Assembly: GCF_016650635.1 (NCBI RefSeq)
Contig: NZ_JAEKFI010000001.1
Location: 992,001-1,056,000, forward strand
DNA: 64,000 bases
Source: Pseudomonas sp. TH43
Lineage (GTDB): Bacteria; Pseudomonadota; Gammaproteobacteria; Pseudomonadales; Pseudomonadaceae
Direction: 5' to 3'
Shown: in pieces, positions 1 through 8,251 of the stretch
Layout of the letters: the number at the start of each line of letters is the position of its first letter
Position numbering within the stretch: position 1 is the stretch's first letter
The notes under the pieces: generated by a model
What the model saw: only the letters and a program-made list of their open reading frames with translations
Told to the model about the DNA's origin: nothing
The model's database searches: none
Translations under genes and position numbers: made by a program

Positions 1-193
1 GCTGCGTCTGCTTGAGGTGCTCTGCCACGAACCACCACAAGGCCTGAACCTCGACGAGGACACCCTTGAAGACTATCTGGGCAACAACACCGCGCGAATG
101 ATCGGCCTCGAACCGACCCCGCCACCGCGTTCCGTTTCCGAAGCAGAGGCGCAACTCAAGCGCCCCGTCACCACCCAATTGGCCAGGAGCTGA
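1..193 (+). CDS. Amidohydrolase (PF04909-type), C-terminal fragment cut by window edge
   Basis: An open frame enters from the left edge and stops with TGA at 191-193, giving about 63 residues. The tail is a close paralogue of the end of the next gene: both carry a D-LEDYLGNN segment followed by a GLEPTPPP / GIEPTPPP segment. It is therefore the C-terminus of a second metal-dependent amidohydrolase of the same subfamily. The next gene begins only four bases after this stop, so the two are surely co-transcribed. Paralogous tandem amidohydrolases may form a hetero-oligomer or act on successive ring intermediates, which is inference. The metal-binding part lies outside the window. Confidence 0.85.
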   Translation, partial: LRLLEVLCHEPPQGLNLDEDTLEDYLGNNTARMIGLEPTPPPRSVSEAEAQLKRPVTTQLARS

Positions 194-197
194 ACCG

Positions 198-1103
198 ATG
201 ATTATCGATACCCATCTGCACCCCACCAATCTGGTCGACGAGGCCTGGCGCCACACCGGCGAACCGTTCACCGGCGAGCGCATGCTCAAGTTGATGGACG
301 GCCCGTACATGATCAACGGCAAACCACGCCGCATCGACATGGGCTTCATCCAGCCGCCACCGGGCAACACCGGCTACCGGGACGGCAACCGCCGTGGCCG
401 CGAGGGCGTGCGCGACTACATGTCGTATATCGCCGAACTCTGCATGAAATACCCGGATCGCTTCATCGGCAACTTCAACTTCAACCCGCGCTGGGGGCCG
501 GAAAACGGCGCGGCAGAGCTGGAATTCCACATCAAGGAATATGGCTTCAAGATGCTCAAGCTGCACGCCAACATGCACGGCTATCGCCCGGATCGGGCAC
601 TCGACTGGCTGCGTCCGGCGATGAAGGTCTGCGCCAAGTACAACATCGTTGTGCTGATCCACACCGGCGACGGCCCGTATACGATTCCGACGATGTTCTA
701 TCCGATCATCCGCGAGTTCCCGATGGTCAATTTCATCATCGGCCACTTCGGCATCCAGACCGGCGGCAACTACTCGTTCGAAGCGTTCTGGATGGCGATG
801 GACACGCCGAACGTTTACTGCGAATCGGGTTGGTGCTTCCAGTCGCGGATCGTCGAGTTCGCCAAGGAACTGCCACGCAACAAGATCGTCTTCGGCACCG
901 ACTCGCCGCCGAACGAACCGGGCATGTGGCTGCGTGAACTGGAGGTGTTGTGCTCACCGGCACCGCAAGGGTTGGGGATTGACGAGGATCATCTCGAAGA
1001 CTACCTGGGCAACAACATTGCCCGGCTGTGCGGGATCGAACCGACACCACCGCCCAAAGACCTGGCCGAGGCCGACATACGCCTGACCACCACGTACCTC
1101 TAG
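198..1103 (+). CDS. Amidohydrolase family protein (amidohydrolase_2, PF04909)
   Basis: The 301-residue protein starts at ATG 198, four bases after the preceding stop. It shows the features of the metal-dependent TIM-barrel amidohydrolase_2 family (ACMSD, 5-carboxyvanillate decarboxylase and 4-oxalomesaconate hydratase relatives): an N-terminal DTHLHP (D4, H6, H8), a mid-protein HTGDGP near residue 155, GHFG near 183 and FGTDSPP near 235. Members hydrolyse, hydrate or non-oxidatively decarboxylate cyclic or aromatic carboxylates. It sits directly before UbiD and UbiX genes and near a zinc GTPase, so a zinc enzyme in degradation of a ring compound is the likely role. The substrate cannot be read from sequence. 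Confidence 0.85.
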   Translation: MIIDTHLHPTNLVDEAWRHTGEPFTGERMLKLMDGPYMINGKPRRIDMGFIQPPPGNTGYRDGNRRGREGVRDYMSYIAELCMKYPDRFIGNFNFNPRWGPENGAAELEFHIKEYGFKMLKLHANMHGYRPDRALDWLRPAMKVCAKYNIVVLIHTGDGPYTIPTMFYPIIREFPMVNFIIGHFGIQTGGNYSFEAFWMAMDTPNVYCESGWCFQSRIVEFAKELPRNKIVFGTDSPPNEPGMWLRELEVLCSPAPQGLGIDEDHLEDYLGNNIARLCGIEPTPPPKDLAEADIRLTTTYL

Positions 1104-1135
1104 ATAACGCAGGCCCTTGGGGTAACAAGGAAACC

Positions 1136-1286
1136 CTGTGGTGAGGGGATTTAGCGAAACGTCGCACCGCCCCGTTCGGTCGCGAAGCGGCCCCAAATCC
1201 TGCAATCGCGCTGCATCAGGCAACCCGCGTTTGTCGGTTTTACGACTGCTTCGCAGCCGAACGGGGATAAATCCCCTCGCCACAAG
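1136..1286. repeat. Large palindromic intergenic repeat, copy 1 of 3
   Basis: This 151-bp element fills most of the 316-bp gap between the amidohydrolase and ubiD genes. It begins with GTGAGGGGATTTAGCGAAAC, continues with CGTCGCACCGCCCCG, and ends GGGGATAAATCCCCTCGCCACA. Its ends are inverted copies of each other (GAGGGGATTT / AAATCCCCTC) and the interior holds a second nested inverted pair around the GCGAAGC / GCTTCGC blocks. Copies 2 (3395-3544) and 3 (4795-4959) lie in the same cluster. The remainder of the gap is a short upstream leader for ubiD with no further gene. Confidence 0.85.
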
Positions 1287-1419
1287 GGATCTGTGCACAG
1301 AGCACACAGCGACTTTACAGGCACGAAGATGACCCGGCGTTCGTTCGACCGGCAGGCCAACGGCTGGCCGCGCGAACGCCCTCTCACCCCTGCGTGCCTG
1401 CTTTTTACGAGGTGACACC

Positions 1420-2805
1420 ATGACCCGTTCGACACTCGGCGATTCTCAGGACTTTCACGTGTTCATCGACGCCTATCGCCGTGAGTACCCGGACGATGTG
1501 CTGACCCTCACTCAACCGATTTCTGCCGATCAGGACGTCACTGCCCTGGTCGACGCCCTCGCCGCCCAGGGACGCGATCCGCTGCTGATCTGCGAACACG
1601 TCGGCAACCTCGGTGTGCCGGTGGCGACCAATCTTTTCGCCTCGCGAACCCGCATCGCCCGGCTGTTCGGCGTAACCCCTGCGCGACTGCACGAAACCTT
1701 CCAGACCCGCGCCAACCAGCCCATCGCACCGCGCTATGTGGAAAGCGGGCCAATCCTTGATGAAGTCTTCGAAGGCGAAGCGCTGGACCTGGCGTTGCTG
1801 CCGATGCTCAAGCATTTCGACAGTGACCGCGGGCCGTACATCACCAACGCAATCATCGTTGCCGAAGACCCGCGGACCGGCATCGCCAACATGAGCTATC
1901 ACCGCTCGATGCGCCACGCCCGCCAGGCCCTCGCCACCAGCCTGCATTCACGCGGCCACCTATGGCGCATGCTGCAAACCGCCCGCGAGCGAGGCGAAGA
2001 ATTGCGCGTGGCGATGGTCGTCGGTGCGCATCCGCTGTTCATGCTCGCTGCCGCAGCACGTTTGCCGTATGGCGCCGATGAACGCGCCGTTGCTGGCGGA
2101 CTGTTCGGTGCGCCGCTGGAATTGGTGAAAACGCCGCGCTACGGCATTGGTGTACCCGCCTACGCCGAGTTTGTTCTTGAAGGCGCCATCGACCCGGCGG
2201 CTTACGCTGAAGAGGGTCCGTTCGGTGAATTCAGCGGCTACTCCTCGGACCGCTCGACCAACAATGTGCTGCGCGTCGATACCCTGTTAAAACGCAAAGA
2301 CGCCTGGCTGGTCGACGTCATGGGCGGCCGCTACGCCGAACACCTGACCCTCGCCCGCCTGCCGCGCGAAGCCGAGATGAGCGAGAAACTCAAAGCGCGA
2401 TTCCCCGCCGTCACCGCCGTGCATTACCCCAATTCCGGCACGCATTTTCACTGCTACGTGGCGCTGGATCAGAGCCGTGACGGCGAGGCGCGGCAGATCA
2501 TGCTGGCGCTGCTCGGCTGGGATCCGTACCTGAAAACCGTGATTGCGGTGGACAGCGATATCGACATCAGCGACGACAGTCAGGTGCTGTGGGCGCTGGC
2601 CACGCACTTCCAGCCGCACCTGGATATTTTCATGATCGACGGTTTACCGGGCAGCCCGCTCGATCCTTCGTCGTCGGTCAATGGCACCACGTCGCGCATG
2701 GGTCTGGATGCCACACGCGGCTCGGGTTTTGACGGGATCAAGGCGCAACTCGATCAGGAAGTTCTGGAGCGAGCGCGGGTTTTGCTCAAAGGTCTGGAAT
2801 CGTGA
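1420..2805 (+). CDS. UbiD family decarboxylase (prenylated-FMN dependent)
   Basis: This 461-residue protein starts at ATG 1420 behind an ACGAGGTG ribosome site. It has the UbiD fold signature, including the EGPFGEFSGY stretch near residue 267 that carries active-site acidic residues, and a C-terminal DGLPGSPLDPSS segment. UbiD enzymes reversibly (de)carboxylate aromatic, heteroaromatic or alpha,beta-unsaturated acids using prenylated FMN. The stop overlaps the start of the UbiX gene by four bases, so cofactor maker and user are translationally coupled. It is a catabolic paralogue rather than ubiquinone UbiD, because no ubiquinone genes are nearby. The substrate is unknown; a ring carboxylate is inferred from the neighbours. 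Confidence 0.9.
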   Translation: MTRSTLGDSQDFHVFIDAYRREYPDDVLTLTQPISADQDVTALVDALAAQGRDPLLICEHVGNLGVPVATNLFASRTRIARLFGVTPARLHETFQTRANQPIAPRYVESGPILDEVFEGEALDLALLPMLKHFDSDRGPYITNAIIVAEDPRTGIANMSYHRSMRHARQALATSLHSRGHLWRMLQTARERGEELRVAMVVGAHPLFMLAAAARLPYGADERAVAGGLFGAPLELVKTPRYGIGVPAYAEFVLEGAIDPAAYAEEGPFGEFSGYSSDRSTNNVLRVDTLLKRKDAWLVDVMGGRYAEHLTLARLPREAEMSEKLKARFPAVTAVHYPNSGTHFHCYVALDQSRDGEARQIMLALLGWDPYLKTVIAVDSDIDISDDSQVLWALATHFQPHLDIFMIDGLPGSPLDPSSSVNGTTSRMGLDATRGSGFDGIKAQLDQEVLERARVLLKGLES

Positions 2806-3440
2806 ACCGGCAGCGGATGGTCGTCGGCATCAGCGGCGCGTCCGGTTTTATCTATGGCGTGCGTTTGCTGCAACTGCTCGCCGAACTGGACATCGAAAGC
2901 CACCTGATCATCAGCCGCGCGGCGCTGCTGACCATGGCCCACGAGACCGACTACAAACTGGCTGACGTCACCGCGCTGGCCAGCCATTACCACCGCGCCG
3001 ATGACGTCGCCGCCGGGATCGCCAGCGGTTCGTTTCGCTGCCTCGGGATGGTGGTTGCGCCGTGCTCGATGAGGACGCTGGCGGAGATTGCCACGGGCAC
3101 TTCGTCAGGGCTGATCGGACGCGCCGCTGACGTCACTCTCAAAGAACGCCGCACGCTGGTGCTGATGGCCCGCGAAACCCCGCTGACCCTCGCCCACCTG
3201 CGCAATATGACCGCCGTCACCGAAATGGGCGGAATCATCGCCCCGCCGGTGCCGGCGTTCTACGCCCGGCCCGACAGCCTCGGGCAAATGGTCGACCACA
3301 GCCTCGGCCGCGTGCTTGACCTGTTCGGCCTCGATGCCGGCGTCTTACAACGCTGGCGAGACCCTCAATCAAATACATCACCTGAGACAAACACCTGTGG
3401 CGAGGGGATTTATCCCCGTCCGGCTGCGAAGCAGTCGTAA
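2802..3440 (+). CDS. UbiX-type flavin prenyltransferase
   Basis: This 212-residue protein starts at GTG 2802, overlapping the ubiD stop as GTGA. The flavin-binding N-terminus GISGASGFIYG, the middle GMVVAPCSMRTLAEIATG block and the RETPLTLAHLRNM segment are hallmarks of UbiX, which makes prenyl-FMN from FMN and dimethylallyl phosphate for the adjacent UbiD. The last 15 or so residues and the stop (TAA 3438-3440) are encoded by the left end of palindromic repeat copy 2. The native C-terminus has thus been replaced or extended by repeat sequence. The catalytic core looks intact. Confidence 0.93.
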   Translation: MNRQRMVVGISGASGFIYGVRLLQLLAELDIESHLIISRAALLTMAHETDYKLADVTALASHYHRADDVAAGIASGSFRCLGMVVAPCSMRTLAEIATGTSSGLIGRAADVTLKERRTLVLMARETPLTLAHLRNMTAVTEMGGIIAPPVPAFYARPDSLGQMVDHSLGRVLDLFGLDAGVLQRWRDPQSNTSPETNTCGEGIYPRPAAKQS

Positions 3441-3544
3441 AACCGGCAACCGCGGTCTGTCTGATGCAGCGCGTTGGCAGGATTTGGGGCCGCTTCGCAG
3501 CCCAACGGGGCGGTGCGACGTTTCGCTAAATCCCCTCGCCACAG
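3395..3544. repeat. Large palindromic intergenic repeat, copy 2 of 3 (inverted)
   Basis: This 150-bp element has the same termini as copy 1 but in opposite orientation: it begins GTGGCGAGGGGATTTATCCC and ends with CGTTTCGCTAAATCCCCTCG followed by CCACAG. Its left end forms the last codons and stop of the ubiX-like gene. It separates that gene from the zinc GTPase gene. Confidence 0.85.
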
Positions 3545-3609
3545 GGTTTACACAAAAAAGCAGCATTACCCGAATTCAGTGTGCACCGGTTAATCAAAGG
3601 AGCCTCACC

Positions 3610-4659
3610 ATGAACACCCCATTCAACGCGCCAACCCCAAACACCAAAATCCCCGTGACCATCCTCACCGGTTTCCTCGGGGCCGGTAAAACCACCCTGC
3701 TCAATTACATTCTCAAAGAAAACCACGGCCGCAAAATCGCCGTGATCGAAAACGAATTCGGCGAGGTCGGCATCGACGGCGACCTCGTCCTCAGCTCGGA
3801 AACCGAAGAAATCTACGAGATGGTCAACGGCTGCGTCTGCTGCACCGCCGAGGTTCGCGAGGACCTGGTGCGCATCGTTCGCGAGCTGGTGGCGCGGCCG
3901 GTGCGGCTTGATCACATCCTGATCGAGACCAGCGGCCTGGCCGACCCGTACCCGGTGGCACAGAGCTTTTTTATCAATGACCCGATCGCCGATGAAGTGG
4001 AACTCGACGCCATCGTGACCATGGTCGATGCCAAACACATCGCCCAGCATCTGGAGGATCTGCAACTCGACGGCGTCGACAATCAGGCGGTGGATCAGAT
4101 CGTCTGCGCCGACCGGATCGTCATCAACAAGGTCGATCTGGTCAGCGCTGAAGAGTTGGAAACCCTGCGCGGCAAGATCCGGGGGTTGAATGCCACGGCG
4201 GATCTGGTGACCTCGACCCACGCGCAAATCGACCTGGCCAAGATCCTCGGCATCGGCGCTTTCGAGTGCACGCAGAAGCTGATGGAAATCGGCGCGGATC
4301 AGCACGATCACGATCACCACGACCATGACCATCACGCTGAAGAGGCCGACCACGAGCACGACCCAAGCGTTTCTTCGGTGGGCATCGCCGTCGATGGCGC
4401 GGTCAACCTGATGGCGTTCCATCGCTGGATCAGCGAGCTGCGCTCCTCCCAGGCCGACAACCTCTATCGCATGAAAGGCGTGCTCGCCGTCGCCAACGAA
4501 GACCAGCGCTATGTACTGCAAGGCGTGCACAGCCTGGTGGAATTCCGAGCATCAACCGCGTGGGGCACGGAGCCCCGCTCGAGCAAGATCGTGTTCATCG
4601 GCCGCGACCTGGATCGCGCGGCCCTGAACCAGGGCTTCGCCGCCTGCCTGGCAGGCTGA
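3610..4659 (+). CDS. CobW/COG0523 family zinc-handling GTPase
   Basis: The start at ATG 3610 is preferred because AAAGGAGC lies 6-13 bases upstream; a longer open frame to the left runs through the repeat and is unlikely. The 349-residue protein has a Walker A GFLGAGKTT (residues 21-29), the GCVCC metal-binding CxCC motif (75-78), an NKVD guanine-specificity motif, a histidine/aspartate-rich HDHDHHDHDHH stretch near residue 235, and a CobW C-terminal domain. COG0523 GTPases deliver zinc or other metals to client enzymes. With three probable zinc amidohydrolases in the same cluster, it is likely their dedicated metallochaperone (inference). Confidence 0.92.
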   Translation: MNTPFNAPTPNTKIPVTILTGFLGAGKTTLLNYILKENHGRKIAVIENEFGEVGIDGDLVLSSETEEIYEMVNGCVCCTAEVREDLVRIVRELVARPVRLDHILIETSGLADPYPVAQSFFINDPIADEVELDAIVTMVDAKHIAQHLEDLQLDGVDNQAVDQIVCADRIVINKVDLVSAEELETLRGKIRGLNATADLVTSTHAQIDLAKILGIGAFECTQKLMEIGADQHDHDHHDHDHHAEEADHEHDPSVSSVGIAVDGAVNLMAFHRWISELRSSQADNLYRMKGVLAVANEDQRYVLQGVHSLVEFRASTAWGTEPRSSKIVFIGRDLDRAALNQGFAACLAG

Positions 4660-4794
4660 AACAAGGCATCGGAGCCGGTGGATGGCGGCTTCGCAGCACG
4701 AATGACTGATGCCCAATGGGCCTTGCAAATCTGTGAAGTGAACCCTGTATGAGGTTCTGAGCTGAGGCAATTTCCCTGTGGGGAGGCAGTTAAT

Positions 4795-4959
4795 TTGTGG
4801 CGAGGGGATTTAGCGAAACGTCGCACCGCCCCGCTGGGGTGCGAAGCGCCCCCAAAACCAGAACTCGCGGTTTATCAGAAAAACCGCAAGCACTGGATTT
4901 GCGACTGCTGCGCAGCCGAGCGAGGCGGTGCGACGTTTCGCTAAATCCCCTCGCCACAG
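4795..4959. repeat. Large palindromic intergenic repeat, copy 3 of 3
   Basis: This 165-bp element lies in the 416-bp gap before the permease gene. Here both ends carry the same block in inverted order: GGATTTAGCGAAACGTCGCA at the left and TGCGACGTTTCGCTAAATCC at the right. It is therefore the most nearly perfect palindrome of the three copies. A degenerate end fragment (CCCTGTGGGGAGGCAG) lies at about 4774-4789. I see no gene in the rest of the 4660-5075 gap. Confidence 0.85.
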
Positions 4960-5075
4960 GTTCTCCTCTGAACAGTCAGGCTCATTTCAGCAAGGGTTCT
5001 TCAGTGCTCCCGGATCCAAAGGCATCAGACGAATACCCCTCTCTACCGCATAAAAACAGCCAGAGGTGTTTCCCC

Positions 5076-6443
5076 ATGTCGTCAGCCACATCCCCATCAA
5101 AAACCGCTTCCTCCGTGCATCCCGTCGACCGCATTCTGCCGGTGCGACAAATGCTCACCCTCGGCCTGCAACACATGGCCGTCTCGTACATCGGCGCCAT
5201 CGCCGTGCCGTTGATTGTCGCCAGTGCCTTGAAAATGTCCCACACCGACACGGTGGTGCTGATCAGCACCACGCTGTTCTGCTCGGGCATCGCCACCCTT
5301 CTGCAAACCGTCGGCTTCTGGAAATTCGGCGTGCGCCTGCCGATTCTGCAAGGCGTGGCGTTCAGCAGCGTCGGCCCGGTAATCGCCATCGGCAGCAACC
5401 CGGAGGTGGGGTTCGCCGGGGTCTGCGGGGCGGTGATCGGCGCGGGGATTTTCACCATGCTGATGGCGCCCTTCGTCGGTCGATTGCGGCGATTTTTTCC
5501 GCCCGTGGTCACCGGTTGCATCGTCACCGTGATCGGTTTGCAACTGTTCCCGATTGCCTATGAATGGGTCGGCGGCGGGCGCAATGCGAGCAACTTCGGT
5601 GCTCCGGCATTCCTCGGTGTGGCGGTGGTGGTGTTGCTGACGATCCTGTTGGTCAACCGCTATGGCAGTCCACTGCTGCGCAACATGGCGGTGTTGATCG
5701 GCATGCTGATCGGCGCCGGTCTGGCCTACGGTCTGGGCATGGGCAATTTCCACAGCGTTGAAGAAGCGCCGTGGCTGACCGTGCCCTACCCGTTCTACTT
5801 CGGTTTGCCGACCTTCAGCCTGATCCCCATCGCGACCATGGTGGTGGTGATGATCGTGCAGATGGTCGAGTCGATGGGACTGTTCGTGGCCATCGGCGAC
5901 ATCGTCGAAAAACCGGTGGAAGACAAACAGGTGATCAACGGCCTGCGCGCCAACGGTCTGGCCAGCACCATCGCCGGTATGTTCGCCGCGTTCCCGTTTA
6001 TCGCCTTCATGGAAAACGTCGGCCTGGTAATCCTCACTGGCGTGCGCAGCCGTTGGGTGGTCGCGGTCAGCGGCTTGCTGATGTGCTCGATTGCCCTGGT
6101 GCCGAAGGCCGGCGCGATCATCGCCTCGATGCCGACCGCCGCCCTCGGTGGCGCCGGCATTGCGATGTTCGGCGTGGTCGCGGCGGCGGGCATTCAAACG
6201 TTGGCCAAGGTCGACTATGAGCGCAATCGCTACAACGTGCTGATCGTCGGTTTCACCATCGCTGCCGCGCTGGTGCCGGTGCTCGCTCCCACCCTGTTCA
6301 AACAACTCCCCGAGTGGTCGCAGCCGTTCCTGCACAGCAGCGTGGTCATCGCCTGCCTGGTGTCGGTATTGCTCAACGCCGCGCTGAATGGCGTCAGCGT
6401 GCCGGAAACCACCGCCAGCAAATCCGCCTCGCACATCCTTTAG
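5076..6443 (+). CDS. NCS2 family nucleobase:cation symporter (xanthine/uracil permease type)
   Basis: The start at ATG 5076 follows an AGAGGTG ribosome site; the longer upstream frame crosses repeat copy 3. The 455-residue inner-membrane protein has 12-14 hydrophobic segments, an early LGLQHMAVSYIG helix and the central VVMIVQMVESMGLFVAIG segment carrying the acidic residue of NCS2 transporters. NCS2 proteins import xanthine, uric acid, uracil or related bases with protons. The deaminase gene follows 13 bases after the stop, so the operon probably imports its own substrate, likely an oxidised purine, pterin or similar base. The exact ligand is not readable. Confidence 0.9.
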   Translation: MSSATSPSKTASSVHPVDRILPVRQMLTLGLQHMAVSYIGAIAVPLIVASALKMSHTDTVVLISTTLFCSGIATLLQTVGFWKFGVRLPILQGVAFSSVGPVIAIGSNPEVGFAGVCGAVIGAGIFTMLMAPFVGRLRRFFPPVVTGCIVTVIGLQLFPIAYEWVGGGRNASNFGAPAFLGVAVVVLLTILLVNRYGSPLLRNMAVLIGMLIGAGLAYGLGMGNFHSVEEAPWLTVPYPFYFGLPTFSLIPIATMVVVMIVQMVESMGLFVAIGDIVEKPVEDKQVINGLRANGLASTIAGMFAAFPFIAFMENVGLVILTGVRSRWVVAVSGLLMCSIALVPKAGAIIASMPTAALGGAGIAMFGVVAAAGIQTLAKVDYERNRYNVLIVGFTIAAALVPVLAPTLFKQLPEWSQPFLHSSVVIACLVSVLLNAALNGVSVPETTASKSASHIL

Positions 6444-6456
6444 TTTGGAGCTGCCC

Positions 6457-7845
6457 ATGACTCAACTTCAGAACATCCTGATCAAAAAACCGGTCGCGGT
6501 GATGACCGGCCTGCGCGGCCCTCGCGCGCGGGCCGGCGCCGTGGACATCCGCGTGGTCAACGGCCGCATCGCTGAAATGGCCGCGAACCTTGAGCCACAC
6601 CCTGGCGAACGGGTGATCGACGCGCGCAATTGCGTGGTCTATCCGGGCTGGATCAACACCCACCATCACCTGTTCCAGAATCTGCTCAAAGCCGTACCTG
6701 CAGGGCTGAATCAGGATCTGCAAGGCTGGCTGGCGAGCGTGCCTTACCCGCGTCTGAACCGCTTCACACCACCACTGGCGCGGATCGCCGCACGGCTGGG
6801 CATGGTCGAGTTGTTGTTGTCCGGCGTCACCACGTGTGCCGACCATCATTACCTCTATCACGCCCACGGCAGCACCGAGACCGGCGACTTGCTGTTCGAC
6901 ATGGCCGATGAATTCGGCCTGCGTTTTGTGCTGTGTCGTGGCGGTGCACTGGAGTCGGCCAGCGCGCATCCAGGTTTCTCGAAGACCGCGCTGCAACCGG
7001 AAAGCCTCGAGCAGATGGTCGGCGATATCGAACGGTTGAAGTCGCTGTATCACCAGGACACCGCGGACGCGATGCGCCGTGTGGTCGTGGCTCCTACCAC
7101 ACCGACCTTCTCGTTGCCGCCCACGCTGCTGCGTGAACTGGCGCACACCGCACGAGGCCTTGGTTTGAGGCTGCACACGCACCTGTCCGAGACGCAGAAC
7201 TATGTGAATTTCTGCCGCGAAAAGTACAACTGCCTGCCGGTGGAGTTCGTCGCCGAACACGAATGGCTCGGCCCCGACGTCTGGTTCGCCCACGCCGTGC
7301 ACTTGCAACCCGGCGAAATCCGCATGCTCGCCCAGACCGGCACCGGTATTTCCCACTGCCCGGTGAGTAACGCGCGACTGGGTAGCGGTGTCGCGCCAGT
7401 GCCGCAGATGTATGAGGCCGGCGTGCCGATTTCCCTCGGCGTCGACGGCGTGGCATCGAATGAATCCGGGAGCATGGTCGGCGAGGCGAACACCGCGTGG
7501 CTGATTCACCGCGCCGAACAAGGTGCTTCGGCAACCACAGCAGAAGATGTCATTCACTGGGGCACGGCGGGTGGCGCGCAGGTGCTTGGACTGGGCGCGG
7601 TCGGCACGCTGGAAGTCGGTCAGGCAGCGGATCTGGTGGTCTACAGCCTCGACCATCCACGCTTCTACGGCTTCCACGACAGCGCCGTCGCGCCGGTGGT
7701 GGCAGGCGAACCGATCACGGTGAAATACAGCCTGGTCGGCGGCAGGATCGTGGTCGATAACGGCGTGATTCCAGGCCTGGACATCGAGCGCATGCGCGCC
7801 GAAGCGTGGGAAGGCGTCCAACAACTGATGAACGTCGACGACTGA
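6457..7845 (+). CDS. 8-oxoguanine deaminase-like amidohydrolase (TrzA/AtzB/guanine deaminase superfamily)
   Basis: The start at ATG 6457 is chosen for its TTTGGAGC ribosome site. The 462-residue protein shows the metal ligands of the cytosine/guanine deaminase branch: INTHHHLFQ near residue 67, HTHLSETQ near residue 237, HAVHL near 280 and GVDGVASNES near 330. It resembles P. aeruginosa PA0142-type 8-oxoguanine deaminase and the related isoxanthopterin deaminase. The adjacent NCS2 permease supports a base substrate. The reaction would be hydrolytic removal of a ring amino group as ammonia. Substrate assignment (8-oxoguanine, isocytosine, pterin or s-triazine-like) remains open. Confidence 0.82.
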   Translation: MTQLQNILIKKPVAVMTGLRGPRARAGAVDIRVVNGRIAEMAANLEPHPGERVIDARNCVVYPGWINTHHHLFQNLLKAVPAGLNQDLQGWLASVPYPRLNRFTPPLARIAARLGMVELLLSGVTTCADHHYLYHAHGSTETGDLLFDMADEFGLRFVLCRGGALESASAHPGFSKTALQPESLEQMVGDIERLKSLYHQDTADAMRRVVVAPTTPTFSLPPTLLRELAHTARGLGLRLHTHLSETQNYVNFCREKYNCLPVEFVAEHEWLGPDVWFAHAVHLQPGEIRMLAQTGTGISHCPVSNARLGSGVAPVPQMYEAGVPISLGVDGVASNESGSMVGEANTAWLIHRAEQGASATTAEDVIHWGTAGGAQVLGLGAVGTLEVGQAADLVVYSLDHPRFYGFHDSAVAPVVAGEPITVKYSLVGGRIVVDNGVIPGLDIERMRAEAWEGVQQLMNVDD

Positions 7846-7852
7846 CAACCCC

Positions 7853-7940
7853 TGTAGGAGCTGCCGCTGGCTGCGATCTTTTGATCTTGTCTTTTTGAAA
7901 ACAGAGTCAAAAGATCGCGGCCTGCGGCAGCTCCTGCACA
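7853..7940. repeat. REP pair, GTAGGAGCTGCC type
   Basis: Two convergent copies of the TGTAGGAGCTGCC...GCTGCGATCTTTTGATC element face each other across a short loop and can fold into a long hairpin. It sits after the deaminase stop and may end or stabilise that transcript. Confidence 0.8.
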
Positions 7941-8041
7941 GGTGGTCCAGTTCGCGCTTCATCGCTTTGTCGACTAAGGTTATCCCCTCATCGGATTGAG
8001 CCCCTGCCAGCCACACCGGGCTCTTCATCAAGGAGAGACTG

Positions 8042-8239
8042 ATGACGTCGCGTCGCAACATCGAACAGACCTATCGCACCTGGTCCAGCCCCATTCTGCT
8101 GGAGCTGAAAAAACGCGAACACCAGATGGCGCCAGTCGAGCGCCAAGCGCTGGAGAACGTCCTGGTGGAAAGACGGTTGCTGGACGTCGGCAACCCAAAG
8201 GGCCATGACCGCCGCACAAAAACCACCACCCCGGATTAA
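8042..8239 (+). CDS. Small hypothetical protein, 65 residues
   Basis: This short frame starts at ATG 8042, six bases after a very good AAGGAGAG ribosome site (8030-8037), which argues that it is translated. The product is polar and basic, without signal peptide or membrane segment. Its middle (SPILLELKKREHQMAPVERQ) is predicted helical. I do not recognise the family. It lies between a REP pair and the 134-bp repeat array, so it has no operon partner on its strand. Confidence 0.5.
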   Translation: MTSRRNIEQTYRTWSSPILLELKKREHQMAPVERQALENVLVERRLLDVGNPKGHDRRTKTTTPD

Positions 8240-8251
8240 TCCAATACCCCT

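Noticed and set aside
1420..3440. Ubiquinone biosynthesis ubiD/ubiX
   Set aside because: No ubiquinone genes are nearby, and the coupling with amidohydrolases and a base permease indicates a catabolic UbiD paralogue.
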